From Ruania rhizosphaerae (lineage in GTDB: Bacteria; Actinomycetota; Actinomycetes; Actinomycetales; Beutenbergiaceae), in NCBI RefSeq assembly GCF_009805705.1, contig NZ_VSMB01000007.1:149958-213957 (forward strand): a stretch of 64,000 nucleotides of DNA, given 5' to 3'. Each line of letters opens with the position of its first letter. Positions within the stretch are counted from its first letter, which is position 1. This document shows positions 1-7,786 of this stretch, one piece after another. A program made the position numbers and the translations under genes. The notes beneath the pieces are model-generated. The model saw only the letters and a program-made list of their open reading frames with translations. It was not told the DNA's origin and did no database searches.

Positions 1-567
1 GAACCGATCGATATCCACCGCGATCTCGTGGTAGTCGCGGCCGCGTGTGAGGGTGAGGATATCGAGGCTGCCGGTGGCGTATCCGTCGAACTGGTAGCCG
101 TTGCGTCCGGTGCTGACGCCGACGCCCAGCAGGTCGGCGAGCACATCGACGTCGACATAGCCGCGCCGATCCTCGATGCGCAACTGGTCCTCGGGGACGC
201 GTTGCGGTTCGGCGTAGGCCCGCGGGTCGCCGTCCATGACCCAGGTCTCGGCGTGATCGCCGTCGGCCCACACGTAGCGGACATCCTCGGCGAAGGTGGA
301 GTCCCCGGCCACGCGGAAGCCGAGTGCACTGTCGTCGATCGCGCTCGGGAAAGTGAGCTGCGTCCACTGCCCGAACTCATCGGATCCGGTGTCGGTCACT
401 GACGCATTTCCGTCGAGTGGCACACCCTCGATGGCCGGCTCACCGGGCCCGGCATAGTGCACGATCAGGGTCGCCGGCGGTCCGGCCGAAGCGACTCCCG
501 CTCCGAGCGTGGCAAGTCCGAGCGCTCCCACCAGCGTGAGTGCGACGGATCGGATTCGGCGGGTCAT
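1..567 (-). CDS. Secreted protein with pullulanase-associated (PUD-like) domain, partial
   Basis: The gene starts at an ATG at 567 and runs off the window edge, so only the first 189 codons are visible. A GGGAGG ribosome site lies just upstream. The product opens with a signal peptide (two arginines, a hydrophobic stretch, cleavage likely after AGVASAG near residue 29). Residues about 32-118 begin LIVHYAGPGEP and end ETWVMDGDPRAYAEP. That start, a DEFGQW block and the closing WxxxGDP read like the bacterial pullulanase-associated domain found in secreted alpha-glucan enzymes. Residues about 128-150 (RRGYVDVDVLADLLGVGVS) resemble the copper-amine-oxidase N-terminal-like repeat of cell-surface proteins. 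No catalytic domain is visible, so the enzyme class is unknown. Confidence 0.6.
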   Translation of the reverse strand, partial: MTRRIRSVALTLVGALGLATLGAGVASAGPPATLIVHYAGPGEPAIEGVPLDGNASVTDTGSDEFGQWTQLTFPSAIDDSALGFRVAGDSTFAEDVRYVWADGDHAETWVMDGDPRAYAEPQRVPEDQLRIEDRRGYVDVDVLADLLGVGVSTGRNGYQFDGYATGSLDILTLTRGRDYHEIAVDIDRF

Positions 568-636
568 TGGGCCTCCCGGGCTCGACAGATGACAGCGATG
601 TCTGAGGTCGACCGAGTCGGAACCGGCACCCGGCCT

Positions 637-687
637 GATTAGAAAGTACCAACCGAGCGAGGCAAACGGAAGATTTGTTTCTAAATC
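637..687. promoter_or_regulatory. Candidate operator, spaced inverted repeat
   Basis: GATTAGAAA at 637-645 and TTTCTAAATC at 678-687 are near-exact inverted copies 32 bases apart, AT-rich against a GC-rich background. They lie between the RpiR-type regulator and the secreted PUD-domain gene, in that gene's promoter region. A binding site for the neighbouring regulator is the natural guess, but it is untested. Confidence 0.35.
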
Positions 688-719
688 ATCTGGAGGCGGG
701 TCGCGGAGAAGTCATCGGC

Positions 720-1598
720 CTACTGGCGGAATTCTTCATCGAGGCGGAGCGCCTGGACGGCCTCGCGGGTGCGCTGCAGTGGCTCGGCCAGGTGCTCGAC
801 GTCGGCTTGGAGCATCCGGACCACCAGGTAGTCCACGACGGCAAGCTGTGCCATCCGGCTCGCGATCGCACCGGAGCGTCTCTCAGGCTCGCGGGCGTGG
901 GTGGGCAGCAGGATCTGTGCTGCCTGGGCGACAGGAGAGGAAGGTGCGTTGGTGACTGCCACCGTGGTACCGCCGTGCTGACCGGCGGCGGTGAGGAACG
1001 CGACGGTTTCCTGCGTTCTGCCGCTGTGGGAGAAGGCCACGGCGACGCGTGCCTTGTTCGCCAGGCCTGCTGCTGTCAGTGCCAGGTGCGGATCGACGAA
1101 GCAACTCGACGCGATGTCGAGGCGGGTGAGCTTCTGGTGCAGGTCAGCGGCGGCGAGCCCGCTGGAGCCGCCGCCGTAGATGTCCACCCGCTCGGCAGCG
1201 CCGAGTGCGTGTGCGACATGGTCGAGTGCGGCCGCGTCGATGTGCTGGGCCGTCTCCTCGATCGCACGCATCTGCTGATAGGCGACCTTGGCGACCAGGG
1301 AGGGGACGTCGTCGTCGGCTGCGATCTCAGCGTCGGAGACGCGAAGGTAGCTGAGCGCCTCGGCCTCGCGGCTACGGGCGGACGCGACGGCCAGACGGAA
1401 GGACTTGTACCCATCGAATCCTGCAGCGCGGCAGAAGCGGACGACCGTGGCCTGCGACGTGGCGCAACGCTGCGCCAGTTCGGCGATGGTGGAGGCGACG
1501 ACGATCTCGGGGTCGGCGAGAATGGCACGCGCGAGCTTCCGCTCGGCCGGGGCCAGCGAATCGAGTCGCTGCTCGAGTTGGACGAGGACGTCCATCAC
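720..1598 (-). CDS. MurR/RpiR family transcriptional regulator
   Basis: A 292-residue regulator of the RpiR/MurR family, which senses phosphosugars and controls sugar or amino-sugar genes. Residues about 1-77 form the RpiR helix-turn-helix, with the typical TSQATVVRFCRAAGFDGYKSF segment of the recognition helix region. Residues about 120-255 are a SIS phosphosugar-binding domain, marked by the YGGGSSGLAA turn and the FSHSGRTQETV motif. Length is normal for the family. The start could be either of two adjacent ATGs (1598 or 1595). The gene lies downstream of an SGNH hydrolase on the same strand, with a 123-base gap, and upstream of the PUD-domain gene. The effector cannot be read from sequence. 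Confidence 0.9.
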   Translation of the reverse strand: MMDVLVQLEQRLDSLAPAERKLARAILADPEIVVASTIAELAQRCATSQATVVRFCRAAGFDGYKSFRLAVASARSREAEALSYLRVSDAEIAADDDVPSLVAKVAYQQMRAIEETAQHIDAAALDHVAHALGAAERVDIYGGGSSGLAAADLHQKLTRLDIASSCFVDPHLALTAAGLANKARVAVAFSHSGRTQETVAFLTAAGQHGGTTVAVTNAPSSPVAQAAQILLPTHAREPERRSGAIASRMAQLAVVDYLVVRMLQADVEHLAEPLQRTREAVQALRLDEEFRQ

Positions 1599-1628
1599 GG
1601 CGCCCGGCGACCGATGGCGTCGGTGGAG

Positions 1629-1646
1629 CGGTGCATCGCTGCACCG
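1629..1646. promoter_or_regulatory. Small perfect inverted repeat upstream of the RpiR regulator
   Basis: CGGTGCA and TGCACCG flank a TCGC spacer, giving a perfect 7-base-pair stem about 30 bases upstream of the regulator start at 1598. It could be an autoregulatory operator or a weak terminator for the SGNH hydrolase gene upstream. Nothing in the sequence decides between these. Confidence 0.25.
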
Positions 1647-1721
1647 GCGACGCGATGACAGTGGCGAAGCATGGGCCCACTGTAGGAGATCGACGGCGGT
1701 GCGCTCGGGTGCGCCGGCTAC

Positions 1722-2309
1722 TCAGCGGCGGTAGTTGTCCAACCAGAGGTCAGCGAGGAAGCGGTGTCCCGTCGGGGTGGGGTGCACGCCGTCGTGGGCG
1801 AGGAACTCCGGTGACGTGCGTGACGCCGTCTGGGTGAGCGGGCCGTCGGTGGCCAGATACTCGGCGTCGAACTCGGCAGCCAGACGGCGCACCGCCTGGA
1901 TCTTCGGGTCGAGATCCTCCCGCCAGGCCCACTGGTCGGCGTTGACCGGCAGCAGGAACGGTTCGACCAGGATGATCCGCTTCACCCCGGCGGACCGGGA
2001 GCGGGTGAGCAGGTCGCGGTAGCCGGATTCGTAGGCCTCGGCCGAGGTGGGGTCGTCGGAGTCGTAGCGGCGCCAGGTGTCGTTGATGCCGATCATGATC
2101 GAGAGCACCTCGGGGGAGTGGGCGAGGACATCCTCCTCCCACCGGGCCTGGAGGTCGACCACGCGGTTGCCGCCGATGCCGGTATTGATCACCCGCTGCT
2201 CCGGAGTGTCCGCCGCCACCAGCGAGGCGTAGCCCTCGCCGAGGCTGGTCAGATCGGATCGGTCACGGCCGCAGTCGGTGATCGAGTCACCTGTCAGAAG
2301 AATGGTCAC
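1722..2309 (-). CDS. SGNH/GDSL-type hydrolase (esterase/lipase-like)
   Basis: A 195-residue SGNH-fold hydrolase with no signal peptide, so probably cytoplasmic. Block I is near the N-terminus (ILLTGDSITDCGR, nucleophile Ser in GDS). Block II is the Gly of GIGGNRV, block III is GINDT (Asn), and block V is DGVHPT near the C-terminus, supplying the catalytic Asp and His. The whole set is intact. The GTG at 2309 was chosen because the conserved block I begins right after it; an in-frame ATG at 2342 would add 11 residues. Relatives act on carbohydrate or lipid esters, and this family often deacetylates sugars, but the substrate is not evident. Confidence 0.88.
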   Translation of the reverse strand: MTILLTGDSITDCGRDRSDLTSLGEGYASLVAADTPEQRVINTGIGGNRVVDLQARWEEDVLAHSPEVLSIMIGINDTWRRYDSDDPTSAEAYESGYRDLLTRSRSAGVKRIILVEPFLLPVNADQWAWREDLDPKIQAVRRLAAEFDAEYLATDGPLTQTASRTSPEFLAHDGVHPTPTGHRFLADLWLDNYRR

Positions 2310-2346
2310 GAACTGTGAGCCTACCGATTGGAGTCGGGACATGAAC

Positions 2347-2386
2347 TGTACGGTCAGCATGACTTCTGCTGTACATCTAGCATGAC
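2347..2386. promoter_or_regulatory. Divergent promoter region with repeats
   Basis: This lies between the SGNH hydrolase (minus) and the MarR regulator (plus). TGTAC at 2347-2351 and GTACA at 2371-2375 are an imperfect inverted pair, and AGCATGAC occurs twice directly (2356-2363 and 2379-2386), 23 bases apart. The repeats suggest a regulator site, but they do not match the clear MarR-type palindrome at 2976-2994. Confidence 0.3.
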
Positions 2387-2441
2387 CACCGGCCCGGTGG
2401 CCGAACCGCATCGGTAGTGGAGCGGCGGATAGTGTGCCTGC

Positions 2442-2978
2442 ATGTCCTCGCCCGACCGTGAACCCACAGCTGACCCGGGAACCCATGGCGCCGAGCTCGC
2501 TGCGGCTGAAGCGGAGATCACGGCCTTCTGGCGCCGTGCCCGCTACACCTCGCGCAGCCTCGCGACCCAGGTGCATCCCCAGCTCGAACCCTCGGGCTAC
2601 ACCGTGCTCGCTGCCATCGACGATCTCCAGATCCCGGGCGAGGGGACCGGGGCGGGGGTGCGTGCCCAGGAGGTCGCCGAGCGCCTGGACCTGCACAAGT
2701 CCACGCTGTCCCGGGTGATCGCCGATCTGGAGGGGCTAGGTCTGTTGGAGCGCACGGTCGACCCCGGCGACGCCCGGGCCAGGCTGCTGCAACTGACGCC
2801 CGACGGGGCGGACTCGCTGCGAGAGGCGAGGCGGCGCCGTCGGGCGGTGTTCTCGGCCCGGCTCGCCCGATGGTCGCCGGAAGACTTGAGTGACCTGGCG
2901 CGCCTCATGGGCCGCCTCAACCACGACCTGCGCCCGGACGGGGCAGCCGGTGAGGAGCCTCACACCCCTCCAGGATAG
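2442..2978 (+). CDS. MarR family transcriptional regulator
   Basis: A 178-residue winged-helix regulator. The MarR DNA-binding core spans about residues 50-135: a helix carrying QEVAERLDLHKSTLSRVIADLEGLGLLER, then the wing with the typical DPGDARARLLQLTPDG segment. The N-terminus is about 25 residues longer than usual and disordered-looking. The next gene downstream on the same strand is an MFS efflux pump, and a perfect palindrome overlaps this gene's stop codon. That arrangement is typical of a drug-responsive MarR repressor controlling its pump. The inducer is unknown. Confidence 0.9.
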   Translation: MSSPDREPTADPGTHGAELAAAEAEITAFWRRARYTSRSLATQVHPQLEPSGYTVLAAIDDLQIPGEGTGAGVRAQEVAERLDLHKSTLSRVIADLEGLGLLERTVDPGDARARLLQLTPDGADSLREARRRRRAVFSARLARWSPEDLSDLARLMGRLNHDLRPDGAAGEEPHTPPG

Positions 2979-2998
2979 TTGTGTTACACAACTAGTTG
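2976..2998. promoter_or_regulatory. MarR-type operator in front of the MFS pump gene
   Basis: TAGTTGTGTTACACAACTA (2976-2994) is a perfect palindrome with 9-base arms around one central base. A second palindrome, CAACTAGTTG (2989-2998), overlaps it, so the CAAC/GTTG half-site occurs at least three times. The first three bases are the stop codon of the MarR gene. The size and symmetry are those of MarR-family operators. Repression of the downstream pump by the adjacent MarR protein is inferred. Confidence 0.7.
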
Positions 2999-3080
2999 CT
3001 ACGCTGGCTCCGCAGGTCACGCGGAGATGGCTGCCCCTCTCCGCGTGCCCGCTGGCGTCGAATGAGAGGTGAGCCAGGTC

Positions 3081-4634
3081 GTGACCGACACCATTGCCGA
3101 GCAGATCGAGACCCGCGAGTACACCCACAGGGAGATCCTGAAGGTCTTGACCGGCCTGCTGGCGGGCCTGTTCACCGCGATGATCTCCACCACGATCGTC
3201 TCCACGGCCCTGCCGACGATCATGGCCGACCTGGGCGGCACGCAGCGGCAGTACACCTGGGTGATCACCGCGGCCCTGCTGGCGATGGCGATCTCCACGC
3301 CGATCTGGGGCAAGCTCGCGGACCTGTTCAACAAGAAGGTCCTCGTCCAGACCGCGATCGTGCTCTTCGTGATCGGTTCCATCGGGGCAGGGGCTGCACA
3401 GGCGATTCCGGCGATGATGGCTTTCCGGGCCGTGCAAGGGCTGGCGATGGGTGGCCTGACCGCGCTCGTGCAGGCGGTGCTCGGCACGATCATCCCGCCC
3501 CGGCAACGCGGCCGGTACTTCGGCTACATGGGGGCCGTGATGGCCGTCGCCACGGTCTCCGGCCCGCTGCTGGGTGGCGTGATCACCGACCACCTGCACT
3601 GGCGCTGGTGCTTCTTCGTGTGCGTACCGCTCGCCGTGATCGCCATCGCGGTGCTGCAGGCCACCCTCACTCTGCCCACGTCGCCGCGTGCTCGGGTGCG
3701 CCTCGACATCGCCGGAGCGGTGCTGGTCGCGATCGCCGCTGCCCTGCCGATGCTGTGGGTCACCTTCGCCGGGAACGACTTCGCCTGGCTCTCCTGGCAG
3801 ACGGGAGCCTTCTTCGGTGGTGCGCTGCTCGCTGTGGTGATCCTGGTGCGGGTGGAGTTGCGTGCCTCGCAGCCGATCATTCCGCTGCGGGTGCTGCGCA
3901 ACCGCACCACTGGCCTGATGATCGTCGCGAGTATCGCCGTCGGGGTCGCGATGTTCGGCACCGGGGTGTTCGCCACGCAGTACTTCCAGCTCGCAGGCGG
4001 TCACTCACCCACCACGGCCGGGTTGATGACCATCCCGCTGATCGTCTCGCAGATGGCCGCCGGCATCGCCAGTGGTCAGATCGTCACCCGCACCGGCCGG
4101 TGGCGGCCGGTGATGGTGGTGGCGGCCGTGCTGCTCGTCGTCGGGCTCGGCGGGCTGGGGCTTGTGCTCGACCACACCACGCCCTACTGGGTCGTGGCTG
4201 TGTTCATGGCCGTCTCCGGCGTGGGCGTCGGGGGACTGATCCAGAACATCGTGCTCGCCGTGCAGAACACTGTGGACGTCAAGGATGTCGGCGCGTCCTC
4301 GGCCACGATCGCGTTCTTCCGATCGGTCGGGGGAACGATCGGAGTCTCCGTCCTCGGGGCGGTGCTGGCCAACCAGGTCACCTCACGCATCACCGACGGC
4401 GTCCAGGCCCTGGGTATGGACGCCTCCCAGGTGGGGGCGAGCCAGGGCAGCCTGGACGTGGCGAGCCTGCCCGCGGCGCTGCAGGAGCTCTTCCACCAGG
4501 CCTATGGCGACTCCTTCGGGCTGCTGTTCGAGATTGCCGGCGCCGCCTCGATCGTCACCCTGCTGGCGATCGTGCTGGTGCGCGAGACCGCGCTGCGCAC
4601 GACGGTGCACATGGCGACCGAGCGGGCAGACTGA
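3081..4634 (+). CDS. MFS transporter, DHA2 (EmrB/QacA-like) family drug efflux
   Basis: A 517-residue, roughly 14-helix proton-driven exporter of the EmrB/QacA type, in the cytoplasmic membrane. Visible markers are STALPTIMADLGG in the first helix region, the WGKLADLFNKK loop (motif A), and RAVQGLAMGGLTALVQAVLGTI in helices 4-5 (motif C region). GTG at 3081 is preferred because AGGTGAG sits 8 bases upstream; a GTG at 3069 would add four residues but has poor spacing. The gene follows a MarR regulator and its palindromic operator, so it is probably induced by its own toxic substrates. The substrate cannot be predicted. Confidence 0.9.
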   Translation: MTDTIAEQIETREYTHREILKVLTGLLAGLFTAMISTTIVSTALPTIMADLGGTQRQYTWVITAALLAMAISTPIWGKLADLFNKKVLVQTAIVLFVIGSIGAGAAQAIPAMMAFRAVQGLAMGGLTALVQAVLGTIIPPRQRGRYFGYMGAVMAVATVSGPLLGGVITDHLHWRWCFFVCVPLAVIAIAVLQATLTLPTSPRARVRLDIAGAVLVAIAAALPMLWVTFAGNDFAWLSWQTGAFFGGALLAVVILVRVELRASQPIIPLRVLRNRTTGLMIVASIAVGVAMFGTGVFATQYFQLAGGHSPTTAGLMTIPLIVSQMAAGIASGQIVTRTGRWRPVMVVAAVLLVVGLGGLGLVLDHTTPYWVVAVFMAVSGVGVGGLIQNIVLAVQNTVDVKDVGASSATIAFFRSVGGTIGVSVLGAVLANQVTSRITDGVQALGMDASQVGASQGSLDVASLPAALQELFHQAYGDSFGLLFEIAGAASIVTLLAIVLVRETALRTTVHMATERAD

Positions 4635-4941
4635 CCGATCTGCCCGGTGCGGACCCAGGTTCCGGGCGCTGACCGAGGTTCCCGCCTCGGTCGGCGCCGG
4701 GAACTGAGGTCGGTACCGGGAACGCGGGTCGGCAGGTGGCGGGGCGGACGGTCCGCTTCATCCCGGCCGATGTGACACTCGCCACGCAAGTCGTGGTTTC
4801 GGGGCCCGATAGGGGAGACTGAGGGCAGGGCGTTGTCGACTCGCGCCCGGCATCGCGGTTTCGTGTGCGCTCACCTGGACGCCGAGTAGCACCAGTGACG
4901 GTCTCTGCGGTGAATCCCTACCTCAGAGAGCTGTTCTCTTC
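4635..4941. other. Intergenic stretch, 307 bases, no gene seen
   Basis: No credible reading frame was found between the MFS gene and the DEAD-box helicase. The left end carries a large hairpin (4659-4704), which is listed separately. The right end must carry the helicase promoter and leader. No clear -10/-35 pair was recognised. Confidence 0.5.
4659..4704 (+). terminator. Hairpin terminator after the MFS gene
   Basis: A 20-base stem (4659-4678 pairing with 4685-4704) has only two mismatches and a 6-base loop, starting 25 bases past the MFS stop codon. The inner 8 base pairs (GACCGAGG/CCTCGGTC) are perfect. There is no T-tract, as is common for hairpin terminators in high-GC actinobacteria. 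Confidence 0.6.
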
Positions 4942-6519
4942 ATGTCTGATTCCCCCCTGTCCTTCCGCGCCCTCGGCGTACCCGCTTCGCTGGTGCGCTC
5001 CCTCGAAGGGCGTGGCATCACCGAGCCGTTCCCGATCCAGACGGCCACGCTGCGCGACACCCTCGCCGGCCGTGACGTGCTCGGCCGTGGTCGTACCGGT
5101 TCCGGTAAGACTCTCGCCTTCTCGCTGCCGCTGGTGGCGCGCCTGTCCGACTCCCGTCCGGGCAGGTCCGGCGCTCCGCGCGGACTCGTGCTGGCTCCCA
5201 CGCGCGAGCTGGCCTCGCAGATCGCCGAGACCATTGCCCCGCTGGCCGCCGCCGCGGGTCTGACCCACACCGTGATCTTCGGTGGCGTCGGCCAGGGCAA
5301 GCAGGTGGAGGCGCTGCGCCGCGGCGTCGACATCCTCGTGGCCTGCCCCGGACGCCTCGAAGACCTCAAGGGCCAGGGCCACCTGCGCCTGGACGCCGTC
5401 GAGATCTCCGTACTCGACGAGGCGGACCACATGGCGGACCTGGGGTTCCTGCCGGCCGTCAAGCGCATCCTCGACGCGACGCCGCGCGGCGGGCAGCGGA
5501 TGCTGTTCTCCGCCACCCTCGACAACGGTGTGGACATCCTCGTCAAGCGGTACCTCACCAACCCCCTCACCCACTCCGTGGACCCCTCCTCCTCGCCGGT
5601 GGCCGCGATGACCCACCACATCCTCGAGGTGGCTGACGTGGGCGCGAAGCGCGACCTGGTCGAGCAGCTCGCCTCGGGCCGCACCCGCCGGCTGTTCTTC
5701 ACCCGGACCAAGCACCAGGCCCGCAAGCTGGCGCGCCAGCTCACGGCTAGCGGAATCCCCGCCGTCGACCTGCATGGCAACCTCTCCCAGAATGCTCGCG
5801 AGCGGAACCTCGACGCGTTCTCCACGGGCGCGGTGAAGGTGCTCGTGGCCACGGACATCGCGGCGCGCGGGATCCACGTCGACGACATCGACCTTGTCGC
5901 GCACGTCGACCCCCCGGCCGAGCACAAGGCCTACCTGCACCGCTCCGGCCGCACCGCGCGCGCCGGTTCGGGCGGAACGGTCGTCACGATCATGCTCCCG
6001 GAGCAGCGCAAGGACGTTCGCCAGTTGCTGCGGGCCGCCAAGATCGGCGCCCAGCCCACCGCACCGGAGGCGGCGATCGTCGCCGGCCTGGTCGGGGAGA
6101 TGGCGCCGCGCGTGGCACCGAACGAGGCGCCGGAAGCTGCGGCCCGCAAGCCCGCCGCACAGCCCGCTCGCGGGCAGGGCGGATCCGGTCGCGCCGGTTC
6201 GGGTCAGGGCCGTTCCGGCCGGGGACGCCGCCCGCGCGGCGGTCAAGGAGCGTCGGGCTCGGCTCCAGATGGTGGGCAGCAAGGCCGGCGTCGCGACGAC
6301 GGCGGCTCGCGCACGCGGAATGGCGCCCGTGGTTCCAGGCCCACTGCCGACGGCGGAGCTCGCCTTGCGCGGACGGCGGAAGGTGGCGGTCGCGCGGTCT
6401 ACGTGTCCGAGAGTGGGGCGCGCCCTGCTCGCGATACCTCCGCGGGGCGTGACGGGGGAGGGCGGCCATCTCGCCGTCGTGCTCCCCGCCGGGCCACCAG
6501 CGGCGGCACGCCCCGCTGA
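4942..6519 (+). CDS. DEAD-box ATP-dependent RNA helicase
   Basis: A 525-residue cytoplasmic RNA helicase. The Q motif region (FRALGVPASLVRSLEGRGITEPFPIQ) lies at about residues 7-33. Motif I (GRGRTGSGKT) is at about 49-58, the DEAD box is at residues 159-162, and motif III (SAT) follows in FSATLD. Motifs IV-VI follow in the second RecA domain, ending in HRSGRTARAG. The last ~150 residues are a low-complexity tail rich in Gly, Arg and Ser, with RGG-like repeats that usually bind RNA. Relatives unwind structured RNA in ribosome assembly and mRNA decay, often under cold stress. Confidence 0.95.
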   Translation: MSDSPLSFRALGVPASLVRSLEGRGITEPFPIQTATLRDTLAGRDVLGRGRTGSGKTLAFSLPLVARLSDSRPGRSGAPRGLVLAPTRELASQIAETIAPLAAAAGLTHTVIFGGVGQGKQVEALRRGVDILVACPGRLEDLKGQGHLRLDAVEISVLDEADHMADLGFLPAVKRILDATPRGGQRMLFSATLDNGVDILVKRYLTNPLTHSVDPSSSPVAAMTHHILEVADVGAKRDLVEQLASGRTRRLFFTRTKHQARKLARQLTASGIPAVDLHGNLSQNARERNLDAFSTGAVKVLVATDIAARGIHVDDIDLVAHVDPPAEHKAYLHRSGRTARAGSGGTVVTIMLPEQRKDVRQLLRAAKIGAQPTAPEAAIVAGLVGEMAPRVAPNEAPEAAARKPAAQPARGQGGSGRAGSGQGRSGRGRRPRGGQGASGSAPDGGQQGRRRDDGGSRTRNGARGSRPTADGGARLARTAEGGGRAVYVSESGARPARDTSAGRDGGGRPSRRRAPRRATSGGTPR

Positions 6520-6655
6520 CAACTCGGTAGCGCGCTGCCCCCGGTTCCCCGGGTGGGCACTGTCCGGCGTGACACAGCTGCGCCGGGTGTGGGCGCTATG
6601 GTGCGCGGGCTGACGTATCGCGGTCGATTGCGTCGCTGAATCGCCCGCTATCAGG

Positions 6656-6704
6656 AATCCGTCGTCGATCTGGTCACTCACAGTGACCAGATCGACGACG
6701 GATT
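6656..6704. terminator. Perfect 23-bp hairpin (dispersed intergenic element)
   Basis: Bases 6656-6678 and 6682-6704 are exact inverted copies around a CAC loop, giving one of the longest perfect stems in the window. It lies 137 bases past the helicase stop and is followed by a T-rich stretch, so it can act as a terminator. Its right arm (ACCAGATCGACGACGGATTT) recurs exactly at 46707-46726, and related arms occur at 19786-19850 and 46631-46686. It therefore belongs to a repeated family. Confidence 0.75.
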
Positions 6705-6725
6705 TCGTGTTTTCGGGTCTGAGCC

Positions 6726-6755
6726 TTGCAACCTACAACCAATCGGTTGTAGATT
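6726..6755 (+). promoter_or_regulatory. Promoter of arsR-type gene, probably leaderless
   Basis: TTGCAA (6726-6731) and TAGATT (6750-6755) are 18 bases apart, a good -35/-10 pair. The ATG at 6762 lies 7 bases past the -10 box and has no ribosome site, so transcription probably begins at the start codon itself. Confidence 0.65.
6733..6752. promoter_or_regulatory. ArsR-type operator
   Basis: CTACAACCAATCGGTTGTAG is a perfect palindrome with 8-base arms and a 4-base spacer. It fills the space between the -35 and -10 boxes and overlaps the -10 box. A repressor bound here would block polymerase, which fits autorepression by the ArsR-type product encoded immediately downstream. Confidence 0.75.
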
Positions 6756-6761
6756 GTACTC

Positions 6762-7142
6762 ATGACCGAGGGCACCAACGAGGACCGGGCAGATGCCCTG
6801 TTCCACGCGCTCGCCGACCGGACCCGGCGCGACATCATGCGCCGCGTCCTGGCCGGGGAGCACTCGGTCTCGGCGCTGGCTCAGCACTACGACATGAGCT
6901 TCGCCGCGGTGCAGAAGCACGTCGCCGTGCTCGAGAGAGCCGGTCTGATCACCAAGCGCCGCGTCGGTCGTGAGGCGCTCGCGACCGGCGATATCGACAC
7001 CGTCCGCTCCGTCGGCTCCATGCTCACCGAGATCGAGCAGGTCTGGCGCGGACGCATCGCGAGGATGGACGACCTCCTCGCCTCCCCATCCGAGTCCGGC
7101 TCGTCTTCACCCAGCCCGATCGACACCACGAAGGAGCACTGA
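6762..7142 (+). CDS. ArsR-family winged-helix regulator (SRPBCC-linked type)
   Basis: A 126-residue repressor. The winged helix covers about residues 10-80: RADALFHALADRTRRDIMRRVL, a recognition helix in SFAAVQKHVAVLERAGLI, and a KRRVGRE wing. There are no cysteine pairs for metal binding, so this is the metal-independent subgroup that travels with an SRPBCC partner. The stop codon is two bases before the next gene's ATG, so the two are an operon. A perfect palindrome overlaps the promoter, suggesting autorepression. Confidence 0.92.
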   Translation: MTEGTNEDRADALFHALADRTRRDIMRRVLAGEHSVSALAQHYDMSFAAVQKHVAVLERAGLITKRRVGREALATGDIDTVRSVGSMLTEIEQVWRGRIARMDDLLASPSESGSSSPSPIDTTKEH

Positions 7143-7144
7143 TC

Positions 7145-7633
7145 ATGCCTGTCACCGGAGTCCAGAAGGACATCGACACCCGCACTCTCACCATCACCGC
7201 CGAGTTCGCCGCGCCTGTGGAGCAGGTGTGGGGGATCTACGCCGACCCGCGCAAGCTCGAGCAGGTCTGGGGTCCGCCGACCTACCCGGCGACTTTCGTT
7301 GAGCACTCACTCACCCCGGGAGCTCGAGTCACGTACTACATGACGAGCCCCGAGGGTGAGAAGCACGGGGGGTGGTGGGAGATCGCCGAGGTCGACGCGC
7401 CGCACTCCCTCCGGTTCCGGGACGGCTTCGCCGACGCCGACCTCAGCCCAGTCGACACGGCGCCCGTCTCGGAGAACGTCTACCGGTTCGAGGCCATTGA
7501 CGGCGGTACCCGAGCGGTCTACACCAGCACCTACGCCACGGCTGAGGCGCTCCAGCAGGTGCTCGACATGGGGATGGAGGAAGGTGCCACCCTCTCGATC
7601 AACCAGATCGACGGGTTCCTCGCCGCGGCCTGA
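7145..7633 (+). CDS. SRPBCC (AHSA1-like) domain protein
   Basis: A 162-residue single-domain protein of the START/AHSA1-like SRPBCC fold. The family opening is intact (TLTITAEFAAPVEQVWGIYADPRKLEQVWGPPTYP), followed by a GEKHGGWWEIAEVDAPHSLRF segment and a C-terminal amphipathic helix. Such proteins enclose a hydrophobic ligand pocket. Those paired with an ArsR repressor are thought to bind or sense small hydrophobic molecules. It is coupled to the ArsR gene (2-base gap). The ligand is unknown. Confidence 0.92.
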   Translation: MPVTGVQKDIDTRTLTITAEFAAPVEQVWGIYADPRKLEQVWGPPTYPATFVEHSLTPGARVTYYMTSPEGEKHGGWWEIAEVDAPHSLRFRDGFADADLSPVDTAPVSENVYRFEAIDGGTRAVYTSTYATAEALQQVLDMGMEEGATLSINQIDGFLAAA

Positions 7634-7654
7634 TCCTCGCATCGTCGCCGTAGG

Positions 7655-7709
7655 CGACAGTGCTGCGTCAGGTGGGCCACAGAGTGCTCCACCTGATGCA
7701 GCACTGTCG
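7655..7709 (+). terminator. Hairpin terminator after the SRPBCC gene
   Basis: A 21-base stem (7655-7675 with 7689-7709, one G/A difference) encloses a 13-base loop, starting 22 bases past the SRPBCC stop codon. It separates the ArsR/SRPBCC operon from the glutaredoxin-like gene. Confidence 0.65.
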
Positions 7710-7786
7710 ATCGCGTGATGAAGCCCGCGCGAGGATCCGTCGCGCGGGGGATGACGAACCGTGCCGCCGGCAGGAACGCTGGGGGG

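Noticed and set aside
675..1658. A 327-codon open frame on the plus strand opposite the RpiR regulator
   Set aside because: It is an antisense shadow of a clear RpiR/SIS protein. High GC content leaves long open frames opposite real genes, and the translation shows no domain.
3069..3080. GTG at 3069 as the MFS start
   Set aside because: It sits inside the probable ribosome site that serves the GTG at 3081 and has no properly spaced site of its own.
2736..4004. A 422-codon minus-strand frame opposite the MarR and MFS genes, rich in His, Asp and Arg
   Set aside because: The composition is that of an antisense reading of membrane-protein codons, and it crosses two genes and the operator.
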